This document shows positions 1 to 6,317 of a stretch of 6,746 bases of DNA, in pieces; the first letter of the stretch is position 1; the number at the start of each line of letters is the position of its first letter. Below the pieces are notes generated by a model, which searched no databases, was not told the origin of the DNA, and was given only the letters and a program-made list of their open reading frames with translations. Both the position numbers and the translations under genes were made by a program. The stretch is taken from assembly GCA_003155275.1 (NCBI GenBank), contig PMCC01000133.1, positions 8,754 through 15,499 on the forward strand, read 5' to 3'. This DNA comes from Actinomycetota bacterium (GTDB lineage Bacteria > Actinomycetota > Humimicrobiia > Humimicrobiales > Humimicrobiaceae).

Positions 1-563
1 CCATTTTCCTTTGCTGCAAATGCGCATAATATCCCTATAGGCCCTGAACCTACAACAACGACTGTCTCCTGCGCCATAACCCTGACACGCTCACAGACAT
101 AGTTTACTGCCACTGCAAGAGGCTCAATCAGCGCAGCTACATCGAAGGAAAGATTGTCCGGTATTTTGTGCAGCAACTTTGCAGGCATTGTGAGGTAGTC
201 AGTGAACGCACCATTCTGCCCCCACCCGGGGGATCGTTTTTCGGGGCAAATCTGCCAATAACCGCGCCGGCATAGTTCGCACACCATGCAAGCTTCAGCA
301 TGAGGTTCTGCTACAACCCTGTCACCGATTGTTACATTTTTTACATCTTTACCCATTTCTACAACTACGCCGGCAAACTCATGCCCCAATGTAACTGGGG
401 GCCAGTATGTAAATTCATCATCAGCTATATGCAGATCTGTACCGCAGATACCCGCAGCTTTTACCTTTATAAGCACGTCGCCATCTCTTTTTATAGTTGG
501 CTTGTCCACATCGCGTACTTCTATAAATCCTTTGCCCCTGTCATATTTTTGCAATGCCCTCAT
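1..563 (-). CDS. Zinc-dependent medium-chain alcohol/polyol dehydrogenase, N-terminal part (runs off left edge)
   Basis: The frame stays open from the ATG at 561-563 to the window edge and gives 187 residues of a family usually about 340-350 long. It belongs to the zinc MDR dehydrogenases (sorbitol, threonine and butanediol dehydrogenase group), which oxidise a secondary alcohol with NAD(P). Visible residues are the catalytic-zinc ligands Cys40 (GICGTD), His61-Glu62 (GHE) and Glu148 (IEPLAV), a complete structural-zinc set Cys92, Cys95, Cys98 and Cys106, and a nucleotide-binding GSGPIG at 172-177. An AAGG at 569-572, five bases before the ATG, supports this start. It is the last gene of the visible cluster, 167 nt after the lipoyl gene, so it may be cotranscribed or have its own promoter. 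Next to keto-deoxy-sugar-acid genes, a polyol or aldonate substrate is inferred; the exact substrate cannot be read from this half. No frameshift is seen. Confidence 0.93.
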   Translation of the reverse strand, partial: MRALQKYDRGKGFIEVRDVDKPTIKRDGDVLIKVKAAGICGTDLHIADDEFTYWPPVTLGHEFAGVVVEMGKDVKNVTIGDRVVAEPHAEACMVCELCRRGYWQICPEKRSPGWGQNGAFTDYLTMPAKLLHKIPDNLSFDVAALIEPLAVAVNYVCERVRVMAQETVVVVGSGPIGILCAFAAKEN

Positions 564-730
564 AAAAACCTTATACCTTTCATCATTTAATTGTTTGTCA
601 GATATCAATTAAAAGTCTTTGCTTAACAAAAAATCTAGAATACTGCTCTGCCGCCGATGCCTCCAATGCCTCCAATGCCTTTATATAACGGTAGTCTTGC
701 ACTCAACATTAAGGTGGGCGCAGGTATTTT
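564..730 (-). other. Intergenic gap between lipoyl gene and alcohol dehydrogenase
   Basis: This 167-nt gap has no convincing gene and no strong terminator hairpin. Read on the minus strand, the lipoyl gene's frame stays open for 31 codons past its TAA, to a TAG at 635-637, and that stretch includes a Gly-Ile-Gly-Gly repeat. The AT-rich part nearest the dehydrogenase has only weak promoter-like words: TTGTTA followed 17 nt later by GATATC. An eight-codon reading frame at 560-586 overlaps the dehydrogenase ATG by ATGA but has no ribosome binding site. Confidence 0.6.
653..679 (-). repeat. Three-unit nonamer tandem repeat
   Basis: On the minus strand GGCATTGGA occurs twice (671-679, 662-670) and is followed by a third unit, GGCATCGGC (653-661). 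It lies 51 bases past the lipoyl stop codon. In the lipoyl frame it would read Gly-Ile-Gly repeats, but no start with a ribosome binding site precedes it, so it is probably untranslated. Short arrays like this can change copy number. Confidence 0.75.
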
Positions 731-973
731 TTATTGCTCTGTTTCTATATACCCCATCACCTGCTGGATTGTAAGCTCATCGTCTACCTGCGCAGTTATC
801 TCCACAAGCACACCGTCTGCCGGGCTTTCTATTTCCAGTGTTGCTTTTTCAGATTCAATCTCAGCCACAGGCATGTTTTTTTTAACTTTCTGGCCTATAC
901 TTACCATCCACTTTCTTAAGACGACATATTCTGTAGTTAAGCCCTGCTGAGGTACTTTAATCTCAATTCTCAT
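731..973 (-). CDS. Stand-alone lipoyl-domain carrier protein
   Basis: This 80-residue protein is a single biotinyl/lipoyl domain and nothing else. It has an N-terminal beta strand (IEIKVPQQG), the modification hairpin EIESEKATLEIESP with Lys43 as the expected lipoylation site, and the second half-barrel ending near GYIETE. Glu-Ser-Glu-Lys-Ala is typical of lipoyl domains of 2-oxoacid dehydrogenase E2 proteins; biotin domains carry Met-Lys-Met. A normal E2 is about 400 residues or more, with a linker, a subunit-binding domain and an acyltransferase core, all missing here. AAAGGAG at 984-990 sits ten bases before the ATG. It follows E1-beta by 36 nt, so it is inferred to be the swinging-arm acceptor for that E1, perhaps working with an E2/E3 encoded elsewhere. 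It could be a trimmed E2 remnant, but the fold is complete and the ribosome binding site is good, so I take it as a real gene. Confidence 0.9.
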   Translation of the reverse strand: MRIEIKVPQQGLTTEYVVLRKWMVSIGQKVKKNMPVAEIESEKATLEIESPADGVLVEITAQVDDELTIQQVMGYIETEQ

Positions 974-1009
974 ATTGCTTTTGCTCCTTTTTTAAGCCTT
1001 TTATTCCTA

Positions 1010-1987
1010 TCACTTAAGCACCTGCCTGATTGCTGCCGCTATAATCTCTTCTGTGGGTATCATGGCTTCCTCCAAAACCGGAGCATATGGGTGAGGAAGG
1101 TCTTTTGTGGCCACACGGACAATCGGGGCTTTTAAATATTTAAATAATTCTTCCGCAGTTTTTGCGGATATTTCTGAAGCTGCGCCACATGTAAGATGGC
1201 CCTCTTCCACTATTACCAGCCTGCCGGTCTTTTTTACTGAATCTGCTATTTCCTTAAAGTTTAACGGATAAAGCACCCTTGGGTCTATTATCTCTATATC
1301 AATATCTGCGCCTATCATGCCTTTTTGCATGACGCTGTTTATGCGCTGCTGTATTATTGGGCCTATTATAACAACTGTTGCGTCTTTGCCTTCTTTTAAT
1401 ATGTTGGCTTTATCAAACGGGACAGTGTATTCCTCATCCGGTATTTCCTCCCTTACAGGATATGCAAACTTATGTTCAAAGAAGACCACCGGATCATTTT
1501 GCCGCAGAGCTGTCTTTATGAGACCTTTGGCATCATACGCATTGCCGGGTACCACCACTTTGAGCCCGGGCACATGCATGGTAATGGCATAAAGACAAGC
1601 GGAATGGTGCGGACCTGATACCCTGCCCCCCATTTGCGCCCTTACTATCATCGGCACTTTTACCTGTCCGTCAGACATATAGGATAATTTCCCTGCCTCC
1701 TGGCAAAGGGGGCTTAATATCTCATAAAGTATATCTGCAAACATTATATCCACTATCGGACGAAGGCCAGTGGCTGCAGCTCCCACCGCCATTGCTGTAA
1801 AACCATTTTCACTTATTGGTGTGTCTATGACCCTGTCGCCGCCAAATTCCTGGAACAGGTTTTTGGTTTGTCCATAGCTGCCGCCTCTTTCGCCGATGCC
1901 TTCCCCCATTGTTATAATCGTGGGATCCCTTCTCATCTCTTCTGCAATTCCATCGCGTACCGCATTCATATATGATATCTTGCTCAT
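1010..1987 (-). CDS. Thiamine-dependent 2-oxoacid/acetoin dehydrogenase E1, beta subunit (AcoB/PdhB-like)
   Basis: The protein is 325 residues, the usual length for PdhB/AcoB/BkdB-type E1-beta. It has the N-terminal pyrimidine-binding domain with MGEGIGERGGSYG at 27-39, the conserved Glu60 in DTPISENGF (which activates the thiamine ring in this family), and the His pair 127-128 in SGPHHSA. The C-terminal transketolase-like domain starts near VVIIGP (205-210) and includes EEGHLTCG (261-268) before the DLPHPYAP segment. With the alpha subunit it should form the E1 heterotetramer that decarboxylates or cleaves a 2-oxo compound and passes the acyl group to lipoyl-lysine. Its start lies 4 nt after the alpha stop, and its GAGGAGG ribosome binding site lies inside the end of the alpha gene, so the two are probably translationally coupled. 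Sequence alone does not tell pyruvate from acetoin or a branched 2-oxoacid. Confidence 0.95.
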   Translation of the reverse strand: MSKISYMNAVRDGIAEEMRRDPTIITMGEGIGERGGSYGQTKNLFQEFGGDRVIDTPISENGFTAMAVGAAATGLRPIVDIMFADILYEILSPLCQEAGKLSYMSDGQVKVPMIVRAQMGGRVSGPHHSACLYAITMHVPGLKVVVPGNAYDAKGLIKTALRQNDPVVFFEHKFAYPVREEIPDEEYTVPFDKANILKEGKDATVVIIGPIIQQRINSVMQKGMIGADIDIEIIDPRVLYPLNFKEIADSVKKTGRLVIVEEGHLTCGAASEISAKTAEELFKYLKAPIVRVATKDLPHPYAPVLEEAMIPTEEIIAAAIRQVLK

Positions 1988-1991
1988 TTAA

Positions 1992-2975
1992 CTAAACCTC
2001 CTCAAAAAGATGTTTTCCAACTGTGGATGGGTCCGGAAGCGGGCTTGCTTTGGCATATTCATAAGCATCTTCCATTTCTTTTTCCACTGATATTTCTGCC
2101 TGTTTGATGGAATTATCATCGATTCCGTATACATCTTTAAGAATAATCTTAAAATTTTTAATAGGGTCCTTTATTGACATCCAGGTGTCCACTTCTTCTT
2201 TTGTCCGGTAAGTGCCATAAAGCTGGTCGCCGAGATAGTGGCCGCCATGGCGGTATGTTTTGCATTCGATAAGAGTGGGGCCCTCGCCGTTTACTGCCCT
2301 TTCCCTTGCCGCCGCTGTGGCTTCATAGACCGCAATGATATCATTTCCATCCACTGCGACACCTTTCATTGCAAAGGCTGAAGCACGTGAAGCAATTTCA
2401 GGATTTGCGGCGACCATCGTTAGGGGCGTTGCCGTTGCATATTTATTATTCTCACAGACAAATATCACCGGCAGCTTAAGGTAGGAAGCCATGTTAAAAG
2501 ACTCATAGCAAATACCCATGTTGCTGGCGCCATCGCCAAAAAAAGTCACACCTACCGTTTCTTTTTTCAACAGTTTGGCTGAAAGCCCTGCGCCGACTGC
2601 CAGCCCTATGCCTCCGCCCACCACACCATTTGTACCCAGAAATCCAATGGAAAGCTTGTACATATGCATACTGCCGCCACGCCCGCCGTTGCATCCTCCC
2701 TGCTTTCCGAACAGCTCAGCCAAAGCCTCCCTGACAGGAATGCCCTTTGCAACGGCATGCCCATGTCCCCTGTGCGTGCTAGTCACAAAATCTTCCTTTT
2801 TTAATGCCGCGCAAACGCCTGCTGCTACAGCTTCCTCTCCCTGGTACAAATGCACAAACCCGGGCACTTCGCCGGATTTATATTTTTCCGCAGCCATATC
2901 CTCAAAAAGCCTTAAGCGATACATATCTTTGTAAAGCTTGAGCAGGTTTTCTTCTGACGTGTCAAGTCTGCTCAT
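1992..2975 (-). CDS. Thiamine-dependent 2-oxoacid/acetoin dehydrogenase E1, alpha subunit (AcoA/PdhA-like)
   Basis: The protein is 327 residues, typical of AcoA and bacterial PdhA. Family marks are LYQGEEAVAAG (43-53), the active-site loop THRGHGH (67-73), GGSMHM (100-105), and the thiamine-diphosphate/Mg motif running from GDG (147-149) to NN (176-177). The regulatory-loop region reads YRHGGHYLGD (241-250). It lacks the phosphorylatable serine of mitochondrial PDH and has the Gly-Asp ending seen in acetoin-type enzymes, so AcoA-like is my preferred reading, with PdhA possible. The general look (STHRGHGHAVAKG, GVVGGGIGLAVGAGLSAK) also fits acetoin-type E1, but no acetoin regulator, E2 or E3 lies nearby. 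The ATG at 2973-2975 follows a run of eight G rather than a normal AGGAGG. Upstream is the KDG kinase, 100 nt away. The pyruvate released by the kinase/aldolase module is a plausible substrate or precursor. Confidence 0.95.
   Translation of the reverse strand: MSRLDTSEENLLKLYKDMYRLRLFEDMAAEKYKSGEVPGFVHLYQGEEAVAAGVCAALKKEDFVTSTHRGHGHAVAKGIPVREALAELFGKQGGCNGGRGGSMHMYKLSIGFLGTNGVVGGGIGLAVGAGLSAKLLKKETVGVTFFGDGASNMGICYESFNMASYLKLPVIFVCENNKYATATPLTMVAANPEIASRASAFAMKGVAVDGNDIIAVYEATAAARERAVNGEGPTLIECKTYRHGGHYLGDQLYGTYRTKEEVDTWMSIKDPIKNFKIILKDVYGIDDNSIKQAEISVEKEMEDAYEYAKASPLPDPSTVGKHLFEEV
1997..2003 (-). promoter_or_regulatory. Ribosome binding site of E1-beta inside the end of E1-alpha
   Basis: GAGGAGG, an excellent Shine-Dalgarno match, lies in the last coding codons of E1-alpha (Glu-Glu-Val) and 9 nt before the E1-beta ATG. 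Ribosomes finishing alpha would uncover it, which suits equal production of the two subunits. Confidence 0.8.
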
Positions 2976-2984
2976 AATTAATTA

Positions 2985-2992
2985 CCCCCCCC
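2985..2992 (-). promoter_or_regulatory. Run of eight G at the ribosome-binding position of E1-alpha
   Basis: On the coding strand there are eight consecutive G ending 9 nt before the E1-alpha ATG, exactly where the Shine-Dalgarno sequence belongs. Only a GG or GGG core can pair with the anti-Shine-Dalgarno. Other genes here have AAAGGAG or GAGGAGG. The run is a homopolymer prone to slippage, or possibly a sequencing miscount. Confidence 0.6.
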
Positions 2993-3004
2993 ATATTGTT
3001 TTAA

Positions 3005-3010
3005 ATTATA
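3005..3010 (-). promoter_or_regulatory. Possible -10 box (TATAAT) before E1-alpha
   Basis: A perfect TATAAT lies 30 nt before the E1-alpha ATG, in the 100-nt gap after the kinase gene. No good -35 hexamer is found 16-18 nt upstream, and a TTGAAA at 3021-3026 is too close. In an AT-rich gap such a match can arise by chance, so an internal promoter for the E1/lipoyl genes is only a possibility. Confidence 0.25.
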
Positions 3011-3075
3011 AATAAATGATTTCAACGAGTAACCAAACGGCCACAATCAATAATAAAAATTCCTCTTTCTTCCAA

Positions 3076-4104
3076 TCAGCGCCTGACCCTTCCTGAAGTA
3101 TCTCCGCCCATTAGGGCTTCTACCTCTGCTATAGAAACCAGGTTAAAATCGCCCGATATTGAATGCTTCAGGCAGCTTGCCGCAACTGCAAATTCCAGGG
3201 CGGTTTTTTTACCATCATAAGAATTGAGTCCGTATATCAAGCCTGCAGCAAAGGAATCTCCGCCACCCACTCTGTCAACAATATCTTTAATCATATATTT
3301 TTTACTTAAGATAAATTGCTGCCCATCGTTTAAACACGCTGACCAGCCATTTACATCCGCACTTTCGCTTTCCCGCAGAGTGATGGCTATTATCTTTACG
3401 TTTGGATATGTTTTAAGAACGGCTGCTGATAGCTGTTCGTATTTTGTTGTGTCCAAACTGCCCTTTTGAACCTCTGCATCTGACTGTATCCCCAACGATT
3501 TCTGGCAGTCCTCCTCATTTGCAATCACAACATCAACATATTCCATAAGGGTACTCATCACCTCCTGTGCAGTCTTGCCGTATTTCCAGAGATTCTTTCT
3601 GTAATTTAGATCACAGGATACTGTAAGACCCATCTGTTTTGCTGCATGAAGTGATTTTAGCGAAAGCTCTGCGGCTGATTCGCTTATTGCAGGCATTATA
3701 CCTGTAATATGAAACCAGCCTGCGCCAGAAAAAATATTTTTAAAATCAAAAATCCCTGGCTTTGCAACGGCTATAGTAGAGTCTGCCCTGTCATAAATGA
3801 CATTTGATGCCCTCTGGTTTGCCCCATTTTCAAGAAAATAAATGCCCATTCTTCCTTCAGAGCGTACTATATGCGTTAAGTCAATATTAAACTTCCTAAG
3901 CTCCCTTATGCATGCTTCTCCAAGGTAGTTTTTCGGCAACGCTGTCACATATGAGACTTCGATACCAAAATTAGCCAGTGAAACTGCCACATTTGCCTCT
4001 CCTCCGCCAAATGTAGCTTCAAGTGCCGGAGATTGAAAAAGACGTTCGAAAGAGGGAGATTTCAGCCTTAACATTATCTCTCCCAAAGTAACTACCCTTT
4101 GCAT
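3076..4104 (-). CDS. kdgK: 2-keto-3-deoxygluconate (KDG) kinase, PfkB family
   Basis: From the ATG at 4102-4104 this is a 342-residue ribokinase-family sugar kinase, close to the usual length of KDG kinases. It phosphorylates 2-keto-3-deoxygluconate (or a similar keto-deoxy acid) with ATP to the 6-phosphate, the substrate of the aldolase encoded just upstream. It begins [13 protein letters not shown] and has the substrate-loop GGGEANVA (33-40), DLNYRKNLW (165-173, typical of KDG kinases) and the C-terminal signature [12 protein letters not shown] (277-288) with catalytic base Asp283. The tail [12 protein letters not shown] is also usual for this family. The frame extends 40 codons further up to a TTG at 4222-4224, giving a lysine-rich stretch that overlaps the aldolase gene. 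I reject that start because a clear AGGAG (4113-4117) sits 8 nt before the chosen ATG and the family begins here. It lies 94 nt after the aldolase gene. Confidence 0.95.
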   Translation of the reverse strand: MQRVVTLGEIMLRLKSPSFERLFQSPALEATFGGGEANVAVSLANFGIEVSYVTALPKNYLGEACIRELRKFNIDLTHIVRSEGRMGIYFLENGANQRASNVIYDRADSTIAVAKPGIFDFKNIFSGAGWFHITGIMPAISESAAELSLKSLHAAKQMGLTVSCDLNYRKNLWKYGKTAQEVMSTLMEYVDVVIANEEDCQKSLGIQSDAEVQKGSLDTTKYEQLSAAVLKTYPNVKIIAITLRESESADVNGWSACLNDGQQFILSKKYMIKDIVDRVGGGDSFAAGLIYGLNSYDGKKTALEFAVAASCLKHSISGDFNLVSIAEVEALMGGDTSGRVRR

Positions 4105-4112
4105 ATTCTTAT

Positions 4113-4117
4113 CTCCT
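4113..4117 (-). promoter_or_regulatory. Ribosome binding site that fixes the kdgK start
   Basis: AGGAG within AAAAAAAGGAGATAAG lies 8 nt before the ATG at 4102-4104. The earlier in-frame candidates, ATG at 4126-4128 and TTG at 4222-4224, have no such site. Confidence 0.85.
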
Positions 4118-4177
4118 TTTTTTACCATATCCAACTTTTTTGCTTTGCTGACTTTTTTACCCTGGCCCTTTTTTACC
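4118..4177 (-). repeat. Three GGTAAAAAA words in the purine-rich gap before kdgK
   Basis: The 94-nt gap between aldolase and kinase is strongly purine-rich on the coding strand and repeats GGTAAAAAA at 4169-4177, 4153-4161 and 4118-4126. The spacing is uneven. I know no regulator for it; it may simply be low-complexity sequence or an unstructured spacer. Confidence 0.45.
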
Positions 4178-4198
4178 TTATTTCTTTTTTTAGTTTTC

Positions 4199-5155
4199 CT
4201 ATTTCTGAAGCAGATGTATTGCAAATCCGCTTATCTGTTCTTTAAGGTACACTGCTATCATTTTGCCGTTCTTTTCTTTTGCAGTAGACATGTCAACCCC
4301 AAAACCCCGCTTGCCAAGATAATAAATGGCGCGCGCAATATTGTTTGTACGAATTGCAATATGGCCATGCTGCCCCAAACCTATTTTTTTATTGACCTCT
4401 ATGATACCGCCGATAAAATTGGAGCTTTCCCCTTCCTTAATGCCCAGGCCAAAAGCCTTATCAAATATCAAAGCCCCGTCCATTGCAGTTTGCCCGTCCG
4501 GAGTGTTTATACCGATATGCGCAAGCTCAAATCCCAGCAGTATTGAGATTGCCTGCTTTACAGCATCTGTTATCTTTACAAATGCTTTTGCAGCTATCGC
4601 AGACGGGCTGCATAAAAAGCCGCCGCCTACGGCAAATACATATTCCTTATCAGCATAATCTTTTAAGTTAGCCAGGTCCACTCCGCCTGTCGGTATGAAT
4701 TTCTTGCTTTTGTAAGGGCCGTTTAATGCTTTCAGCGCCTCCACGCCGCCGTAAACGTTCGCAGGGAAAAATTTCAACACATCCAGCCCATATTTGTCAG
4801 CAAATTCTATTTCCGTCGGAGTAACACATCCGGGCGTCACGGCAACCCCGCAGTCAACGCACCATTTAACAACTGTCTCATCAAACCCGGGTGTTACGAC
4901 AAACTCAGCGCCTGCTTTTACGGCATCATTTGCCTGTTCTACGCTTCTTACAGTACCCGCCCCGACAAGTATAAAGGGAAATTTTGCTTTAACTTTTTTG
5001 ATGCAGTCAATCGCTGCTTTTGTGCGCATGGTTATTTCCATGATATCAAGGCCGCCGGCTAAAAGCGCCTCTGCCACTTCTGTTGCATCATCGGCGTTTT
5101 CCAAAACTACAACCGGCACGAGTCCTGCCAGGCCAATTCTTTCCAGAACATTCAT
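4199..5155 (-). CDS. eda: KDPG/KHG aldolase with C-terminal VOC (glyoxalase-like) domain
   Basis: The protein has 318 residues, against roughly 205-215 for a plain Eda/KdgA aldolase. Residues 1 to about 205 are the class I aldolase that splits 2-keto-3-deoxy-6-phosphogluconate into pyruvate and glyceraldehyde-3-phosphate. Marks are Glu40 and Arg44 in EITMRT, VGAGTV (64-69), VTPG, the Schiff-base Lys128 in LKFFPA, and the phosphate-binding PTGGV (155-159). Residues about 208-318 look like a single VOC module, with AHIGI (His213), [17 protein letters not shown] (His265) and FAIHLLQ (His314) as likely strand and metal-ligand positions. Its role is unknown; metal or substrate binding, or oligomerisation, are guesses. 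The ATG at 5153-5155 follows AAAGGAA by about ten bases. It is first after the 145-nt gap with direct repeats, so it may begin a transcription unit with kdgK. It may also act on 4-hydroxy-2-oxoglutarate, as family members can. Confidence 0.94.
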   Translation of the reverse strand: MNVLERIGLAGLVPVVVLENADDATEVAEALLAGGLDIMEITMRTKAAIDCIKKVKAKFPFILVGAGTVRSVEQANDAVKAGAEFVVTPGFDETVVKWCVDCGVAVTPGCVTPTEIEFADKYGLDVLKFFPANVYGGVEALKALNGPYKSKKFIPTGGVDLANLKDYADKEYVFAVGGGFLCSPSAIAAKAFVKITDAVKQAISILLGFELAHIGINTPDGQTAMDGALIFDKAFGLGIKEGESSNFIGGIIEVNKKIGLGQHGHIAIRTNNIARAIYYLGKRGFGVDMSTAKEKNGKMIAVYLKEQISGFAIHLLQK

Positions 5156-5188
5156 TTTTTAACCATTCCTTTCAAGGCGCAAATAATA

Positions 5189-5279
5189 AAAAGTATTTTC
5201 TTTTAGACTTAAAGTTGCAAAATAATAATAAAAAGTATTTCTAATAAGACTAGATAGTTAAAAGTATTTCTTATAAGAC
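5189..5279 (-). repeat. Three 20-nt imperfect direct repeats upstream of the aldolase gene
   Basis: On the coding strand the copies read GTCTTATAAGAAATACTTTT (5260-5279), GTCTTATTAGAAATACTTTT (5231-5250) and GTCTAAAAGAAAATACTTTT (5189-5208). The first two differ at one base. Start-to-start distances are 29 and 42 bp, about three and four helical turns. The first copy contains the perfect palindrome TCTTATAAGA. The match between copies two and three continues for seven more bases (TATTATT). Their place in the longest gap between the full-length genes suggests operator sites for a transcription factor, by inference. Confidence 0.8.
5192..5220 (-). promoter_or_regulatory. Possible promoter between the direct repeats, driving the aldolase gene
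   Basis: TTGCAA (5215-5220) and AATACT (5192-5197) are 17 nt apart on the minus strand, each matching four of six consensus bases. The -10 word lies inside the repeat copy nearest the gene and the -35 lies between two copies, an arrangement that would suit repression or activation by a protein bound to the repeats. Transcription would start about 30 nt before the ATG. The matches are modest and the region is AT-rich. Confidence 0.3.
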
Positions 5280-5300
5280 CTATAACCTTCCGAAATTTTC

Positions 5301-6263
5301 TTAGAATTTATTTACCGGGTATATAGGCTTTCCGCCTTCCAGGACAGCTTTTATATTCTGCGCGATTTTTGTATGTAATTCCTTCATGGATTCCACGGAA
5401 TAAAATCCCACATGGTCCGTCAGTATGCAGTTATCCATTTTTAAAAGCGGACTATCAGCCGGCAGGGGTTCCTTGTTATGGGTATCGAGCCCTGCAAAAG
5501 CAATCTTTCCTGTTGACAGCGCATCAATCAAGGCTTCCTCATCAACCAGCGGTCCGCGTGCAGTATTAATAAGGATTGCCGAATTTTTCATCAGGGAAAA
5601 TGCCTTTTTATTTATGATGCCCTTGGTTTCAGGGGTTACAGGCACGTGAAGAGAGATATAATCTGCCTCGGTTAATAACGTTTCCAGATCGGTTTTCTGT
5701 GCACTTGATGCTTCAATGATTTCTTTTGAGACATAAGGGTCATAAACCAGGACTTTTTTCAATCCAAGGCCTGAGAGTTTTCTTACAAGGCATCGCGCGA
5801 TATTGCCAAAGCCAATTAATGCAAAAACCCTGTCTTTTATCCTGTATATGCCGCTTCTGTCCATGTTCCATCCGCCCTGCCTGACCTGCTTGTCGCGAAG
5901 TGTAATGCGTCTTACGCAGGAATAGAAAAGCGCCATGGCATGGTCTGAGACATCCTCCATGCAATAATCCGGTACATTGGCCACATAGATTTTCTTTTTG
6001 GTGCAGGCCTCAACATCCACATTATCGTATCCCACACCGTATCTTGAAACCACTTTGCATTTGGTCATGCTTTCTATAACCTTTGCCGGCATGGGCGCTT
6101 GGTCTAATAGTACTCCGTCTGCATCCCTGCATGCAATTATCATTTCCTCCACTGTTGAGCAGTCCTCGATAACAACCTCAGCATCAACCGGTTTTAATAC
6201 CGCTGCTTCAATACTGTAGTCGCCGTGACGGTTATCTGATACTACCACTTTATACTTTGCCAT
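5301..6263 (-). CDS. D-isomer-specific 2-hydroxyacid dehydrogenase
   Basis: A complete 320-residue NAD(P)-dependent enzyme that interconverts a 2-hydroxyacid and a 2-oxoacid. Substrate-domain features include SRYGVGYDNVD (73-83). The Rossmann loop is GFGNIA (151-156), with Asp175 (VYDPY) at the end of the second strand, which favours NAD over NADP. The catalytic set is intact: Arg236 in NTARGPLVDEEAL, Glu265 in NKEPLP and His284 in TDHVGFYS. The HVGFYS ending and the YDNVD motif recall the CtBP/phosphoglycerate-dehydrogenase-like branch; the length, without an ACT domain, argues against a classical regulated SerA. AAAGGAG at 6273-6279, nine bases before the ATG, supports the start. It follows the M20 gene by 54 nt and precedes the aldolase by 145 nt. 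Here it probably converts a sugar-acid intermediate, but glyoxylate, hydroxypyruvate or phosphoglycerate cannot be excluded. Confidence 0.93.
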   Translation of the reverse strand: MAKYKVVVSDNRHGDYSIEAAVLKPVDAEVVIEDCSTVEEMIIACRDADGVLLDQAPMPAKVIESMTKCKVVSRYGVGYDNVDVEACTKKKIYVANVPDYCMEDVSDHAMALFYSCVRRITLRDKQVRQGGWNMDRSGIYRIKDRVFALIGFGNIARCLVRKLSGLGLKKVLVYDPYVSKEIIEASSAQKTDLETLLTEADYISLHVPVTPETKGIINKKAFSLMKNSAILINTARGPLVDEEALIDALSTGKIAFAGLDTHNKEPLPADSPLLKMDNCILTDHVGFYSVESMKELHTKIAQNIKAVLEGGKPIYPVNKF

Positions 6264-6293
6264 TTTTTTAAACTCCTTTATTCTTTGAAAAAC

Positions 6294-6310
6294 TTTTTAA
6301 TCATTAAAAA
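6294..6310. repeat. Perfect 17-bp AT-rich inverted repeat
   Basis: TTTTTAAT, a single C, then ATTAAAAA form a perfect palindrome in the 54-nt gap between the M20 gene and the 2-hydroxyacid dehydrogenase. It has no G+C in its arms and a one-base centre, so it is a poor RNA hairpin. A DNA-binding site is possible, and chance in AT-rich DNA is also possible. Confidence 0.5.
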
Positions 6311-6317
6311 ACCGTTA

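Noticed and set aside
560..586. Eight-codon upstream frame ending in ATGA overlap with the alcohol dehydrogenase start
   Set aside because: No ribosome binding site precedes its ATG codons, and so short a frame is expected by chance; a translational-coupling leader cannot be supported.
627..660. Possible terminator after the lipoyl gene (a T-run on the minus strand near 628-633)
   Set aside because: No stable G+C stem directly precedes the T-run; only short scattered complementarity is present.
657..950. Plus-strand frame starting MPPMPPMPL
   Set aside because: It begins in the nonamer repeat and then runs antisense to the lipoyl gene, whose fold and lipoylation motif are clear. The repeat explains the Met-Pro-Pro pattern.
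2518..2934. Long plus-strand open frame opposite E1-alpha
   Set aside because: Its proline/serine-rich product is the mirror of a well-supported, motif-rich E1 gene on the other strand, with no ribosome binding site of its own. The same applies to the plus-strand frames at 4145-4546 and 4794-5162.
2976..3075. Possible terminator or riboswitch in the gap after kdgK
   Set aside because: No paired stem with a following T-run and no recognisable conserved riboswitch core, including no thiamine-diphosphate riboswitch signature, was found by eye.
4105..4224. Longer KDG kinase start at a TTG, adding 40 lysine-rich residues and overlapping the aldolase gene by 26 nt
   Set aside because: The added stretch comes from A-rich, GGTAAAAAA-repeating DNA and is unlike the family. 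It has no ribosome binding site, whereas AGGAG lies 8 nt before the ATG at 4102-4104.
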